Assembly: GCA_036346395.1 (NCBI GenBank)
Contig: CM070599.1
Location: 15,305,232 to 15,369,231, forward strand
Direction of reading: 5' to 3'
From: Hsuehochloa calcarea
Taxonomy: Eukaryota; Streptophyta; Magnoliopsida; Poales; Poaceae
DNA: 64,000 nucleotides
Part shown: one piece after another, positions 60,380 to 64,000 of the stretch
Position numbering within the stretch: position 1 is the stretch's first letter
How the letters are laid out: each line of letters starts with the position of its first letter
The notes under the pieces: generated by a model
Databases searched by the model: none
Seen by the model: the letters and a program-made list of their open reading frames with translations, nothing else
What the model was told of the DNA's origin: nothing
Translations under genes and position numbers: made by a program

Positions 60380-60600
60380 GGTCCGGGAAAGCCGAACCGC
60401 TAGGGTTTTTGGCCTCCGCGGGGAGCTTAATGTTACGAATCTGATGCTCTGAGAGGGATTGAGAGCTGTAGGGGAGGAATAGCACTGGAATTTGGGGAAG
60501 ATCTGAGACAGCAACAGGAGGGACAAGGGAGAAGACGGGGATCGAAGGGGAAGAAAGAACACGCGGAGAAGGAGAAGGATTAAGGGTACGTTTGGAACGG
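60380..60600 (-). promoter_or_regulatory. 5' flank of the CENP-O-like gene
   Basis: GC-rich upstream sequence without a clear TATA box, as is common for constitutive grass genes. A MITE-like GGTACGTTTGGAACGG begins at about 60586. Confidence 0.35.
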
Positions 60601-60639
60601 TCGTGTTTTTATCAAAAGCGGCTCCAAAGTTTGGTTTTT

Positions 60640-61200
60640 TGTTATCTGATTTTTAGTTAAATTGATTATAATTTTTTAGATAGAAAATATCTTAAATGCC
60701 TTTCAAGATAGTAACGATTTATTTGATATTTTTTAACGTAATTAACAATATTTAATGATAACTAACAACAATTAACGATTATTAACTACGACTAATAAAT
60801 ATTTATTACAATAAATATTTATTAAAAATTATTATTATTATGAATTTAATGACAACTAACGGTAGTTAACGATAAGTGACGATAACTAACGACAAGTGAT
60901 GATAACTAACAATATTTGATGACAACTAATGATAGTTAACAACAAGTGACGATAACTAACAGCATTTGACAACTAATGTAGTTAACGACAAGTGACAGTA
61001 ACTGACGACATTTAACATCAGACAAATTGACTGCAATTAATATAATTAACGCCAAACAATTATTATAGAAATAATTGCAATAAATAATCACAATAAATAA
61101 TTATTGCATTACATAATTAATAAAATAAATAATTATTACAAAAACATTATTATAGTGAATAATTAATACAACCAATTATTAAATAATTATTACAACAGAT
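60640..61200. repeat. degenerate AT-rich tandem array
   Basis: Units close to GATAACTAACGACAAGTGAC (about 20 bases) repeat with variation from about 60740 to 61030, then give way to AATAATTATTA-type sequence. Confidence 0.6.
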
Positions 61201-64000
61201 AATTATTTGTCGACGATATGTTGTTTGTTTATTACAAACTTTGAATAATTCATGCCCTTCTATTTTTTCCGGACTTGGGACCGGCATCGGCATTGTTAGA
61301 CACCCCCACCCTCGCACGAACCCTAAAAATAAAGAAGTAACAAAGAAAAAGAAGGAAAAGAGAGCAACTAACGGAATTAATGTCAGCACCAACGGAAAGT
61401 AATGAGCGGAGGAGTTAATCACGTAACTTAGGAACATTTTGTATTCTAAACTAGAACCCGCATAAAAGGAAATGCAAGGGAACCCAGTTCAAAGAGAGCT
61501 CATAATAGCTGTGGGTAAAATGGTACAAACCTACGCAGTGCTAAATAAAATCATGAATTCATGCCTATCTCCAAGCTATAGACCGGTAGAAAATAAAAAG
61601 CGGGGAAAATGAGGTAAAATAAATATAATAAAATCACCACTACATTAGATAAATAATTTGACGTGGTACCTGTGAGTTCCGGGCGAATCGCCAGAAAAAT
61701 GGATGTATAAACCTCGTAGATATAAATATCAGTAGAACAACCACAGTTAGAGAGTGCTAACTAGCGGGGACCCAAAAAATGTTAATAAATAAAAATATGC
61801 TAACAAAGGAAATCGACTAATTTATGTATGCATAATATCACCCAAACAACTAAGTATTTATTTTATTATTCGCCTATCGTAAAATTGCAGAAGTTGAACC
61901 AACGCAAACAGGTGTATTTGTGTGAGAGCTGCCGGGTGATTTAACTTGTAATGCTTAACCTTCCCATTGGTCCTAGCATCACAAATTAAATTTCCCCACT
62001 CTCGGTATATTATGTACCTGCCAAATCAGCGGTACTCATACATCCTCACAAAACATACATCAATGCCATATAAGTTATTACAATACCAATATCATCATAG
62101 TTTATAACTCCAAAAGACATACAAAGTTTAGAGTTGTTACAAAGGGGTGACCGGCCAAATAGCACAACAAAATACCAAAATCACAGTGGAAGCACAAGCC
62201 TTAAGATGGCAGCGAAGAAAAGCCAACCGGCTGCCCTTGCCCACAAGGCTACCGACAGGAAACATCGAGCTAGTCGTCCCGCTCGCAGTCAGTCTCACAA
62301 TAGTTGACCCCTTGGGGATTAACCTCCTCTAAACAAGTGGACAATCCGGTTAAGCACAAAGCTGTACTTGTAAGTCTTACAAACAACAAAATAATTAGAT
62401 GCATTAAAGTATCAAAGAAATGCTACTACACTAAGCAATTTTCAGCATAAAGACATTTTCTTTGCAATAGAGTAATAGATTGTAAAGCAATTAATCAAAT
62501 CTGTTTTTATTTATTTAAATAACAGTGAGACAACATTCATAAATACAATTAACATCTTAGAGGTGACATTCCAATAGCCACCACAACATAGTACGAATTA
62601 CCCATTCGTACCAACCGATTTCAAGTTTTATCGAAATGTAGAACCCCTTTGAATTTCAGCAATAGTGGAGCCAAGAAAGGCATGAGAGGAGTTAAACAGT
62701 TCAGTTAATTTTGCAAGTTAATTTTACTTTAAAAAATAGTTTGGACACTCTAAGACGGTCGATCTAACTAAGGTCAAAACCTACAGTCAAGCTGGCTCTG
62801 ACACCACCTCTGTCGGGACCCAAAAAATACAATTCTGAACCCTCTGTGTATAAAGCACTAGTCCAGGATCACGCTAGTGCATACAGTATCAACATAGATG
62901 AATATCGATCCACACAAGACGATTAATAGAATAAATGACTAATTTGAATAACAAATAATGGCTTTGATATTATGGTCGAGTTTACATTTATTAAACCTCG
63001 CGGGGCTGGCAATAAATAAAATAGTAGTAGCGGAATAAAATAAACTCAAGTGGAGTCCTATCAATTCACCACAGGCAACCGACTGGGATCAAGACCCCAA
63101 CGATCAGCACCTTTGTAGAACTCTTCCTCAAATGTAGGCGAAGACTTCTCCACTTCTGTTGAATGTTTACAGCAAGCATGAGTACACAACCGTTCTCGCA
63201 AGTCATAACACAGAATGCAATTTATAGATGACAGCTTATTCCAAAGGAATGGCTTCTGTGGTTATTTTGCATAAAGTAATATTTGCAATTGAATACGAAT
63301 AATAGATTGAAAACAATATTTAAAACAAATAAACAATAATAATTTGATATTTGTTTTCACAAAGGACGCACAGTCTAAACAAGTAATTCACACAGCCATA
63401 TGACTTAGATCACACAATTCCCTTCCCAAATGTTTTATGAAATCTAACATTCGTGTGAAATCCCCGAGCATGTCCTTGACCGCGGACGTGGCTATTCGAA
63501 TGGATTGATTAACACAATGTAGAGGTTGTACACTTTACCCACATGATATAATCAGTGCAGCTAGTACTAATCATAACAAAACCTTTTAGAAACTTCATCT
63601 CAAGTATTGACACTCTCAATGTGCATTTGTAACACCCCAGCCCAGCACGAACCTGCGATGTTACTAAAACAGCAAGAAAGTAGTTAAAACCTCGGATTAT
63701 AATTTTAAAACTTAAGTCATTACACTAAATTTTGACAGTATCTCCTTCGTTTAGTTAACCAAATCAGGAATCGTGTCGATTAACAATGAGCTTAAACATC
63801 CATCTCACATCGTAAGCATAAACGACTTCAATGAAAATACCGTAATTAACTCCATTACAAAATTTCAAAAAGCAAGGATGCATATCCAATAAAACAACCT
63901 AGTGGTTACTCAAATATTAAGCAAACATAGTCCAATTTATTCTTTCATGTATGTTCGTGAAAGTGTGCGACTAATCAACTCACTAGCCCATCCCCATGCA
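61200..64000 (-). mobile_element. LTR-retrotransposon remnants, same family as at 3 kb
   Basis: 61920-62640 resembles 2950-3690 in the same orientation (CTTGTAATGCTTA, AAGATGGC, CCCACAAGGC, ACCGAC and CCCTTGGGG are shared). At 62800-62815, GCTCTGACACCACC followed by TGTCGGGACCC is the complement of an LTR end plus primer site for a minus-strand element. CTATTCGAATGG near 63490 is the landmark also seen at 3.75 and 11.55 kb. TGTAACACCCC at 63629 marks another LTR edge. No gag or pol. The window ends inside it. Confidence 0.55.

Overview
This window is nuclear DNA of a grass (Poaceae). The evidence is nested LTR retrotransposons with tRNA-iMet type primer sites (TGGTATCAGAGC and variants), a CACTA element with the CACAGACGGTTCG subterminal repeats usual in grasses, Tourist/hAT/Mutator-type MITEs, GC-rich first exons and intron-split plant genes. 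The type of content resembles Oryza and related genera, but I cannot fix the species. No CRISPR array, rRNA, tRNA or bacterial operon is present. Only three host genes are supported; most of the rest is mobile DNA.

Layout. 1-1176: non-coding, rich in TTGTTGCA motifs. 1177-18694: one disrupted CACTA (En/Spm) element with CACTACTA ends and CCA target duplications. On the minus strand it carries a TNP2-type transposase (12.3-15.5 kb) and a second Ptta/TnpA-like ORF (1.8-2.3 kb). It has been invaded by two large LTR sequences in opposite orientation (about 2.9-7.0 and 8.6-12.2 kb), by a fragment of another CACTA element, and, inside its right terminal repeat, by a TIR element carrying an intron-containing fragment of the 60S ribosomal protein L32 gene.

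18.9-27.7 kb: a PB1-domain gene on the plus strand. A Ty1/copia element (19726-27643, TSD TTTTG) landed exactly between its last sense codon and its stop codon; that element is itself split by a Copia solo LTR (23824-25429, TSD GATGA). 27.7-29.7 kb: displaced 3' flank of the PB1 gene plus minisatellites. 29.76-32.26 kb: a three-exon minus-strand gene of unknown function encoding a Pro/Ser-rich protein, with an apparent one-base frameshift in its last exon. 32.3-37.2 kb: intergenic DNA with duplications and MITEs.

37.2-60.4 kb: a 13-exon minus-strand gene for a CENP-O/Mcm21-type inner-kinetochore protein. Its 13-kb fifth intron holds a hAT MITE, a 2.2-kb solo LTR, a gag-only LTR element ending in a 393-bp perfect-or-near-perfect hairpin and flanked by 41-bp direct repeats, and a second Copia element (49983-54302, TSD GTCTT). 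60.6-64 kb: a degenerate AT-rich tandem array, then remnants of the same non-autonomous LTR family seen at 3 kb.

The three host genes do not form a pathway. What links the window is layered transposition into and around genes: the PB1 gene is boxed in at both ends, the CENP-O gene has been stretched to 23 kb, and a ribosomal protein gene fragment has been carried in.
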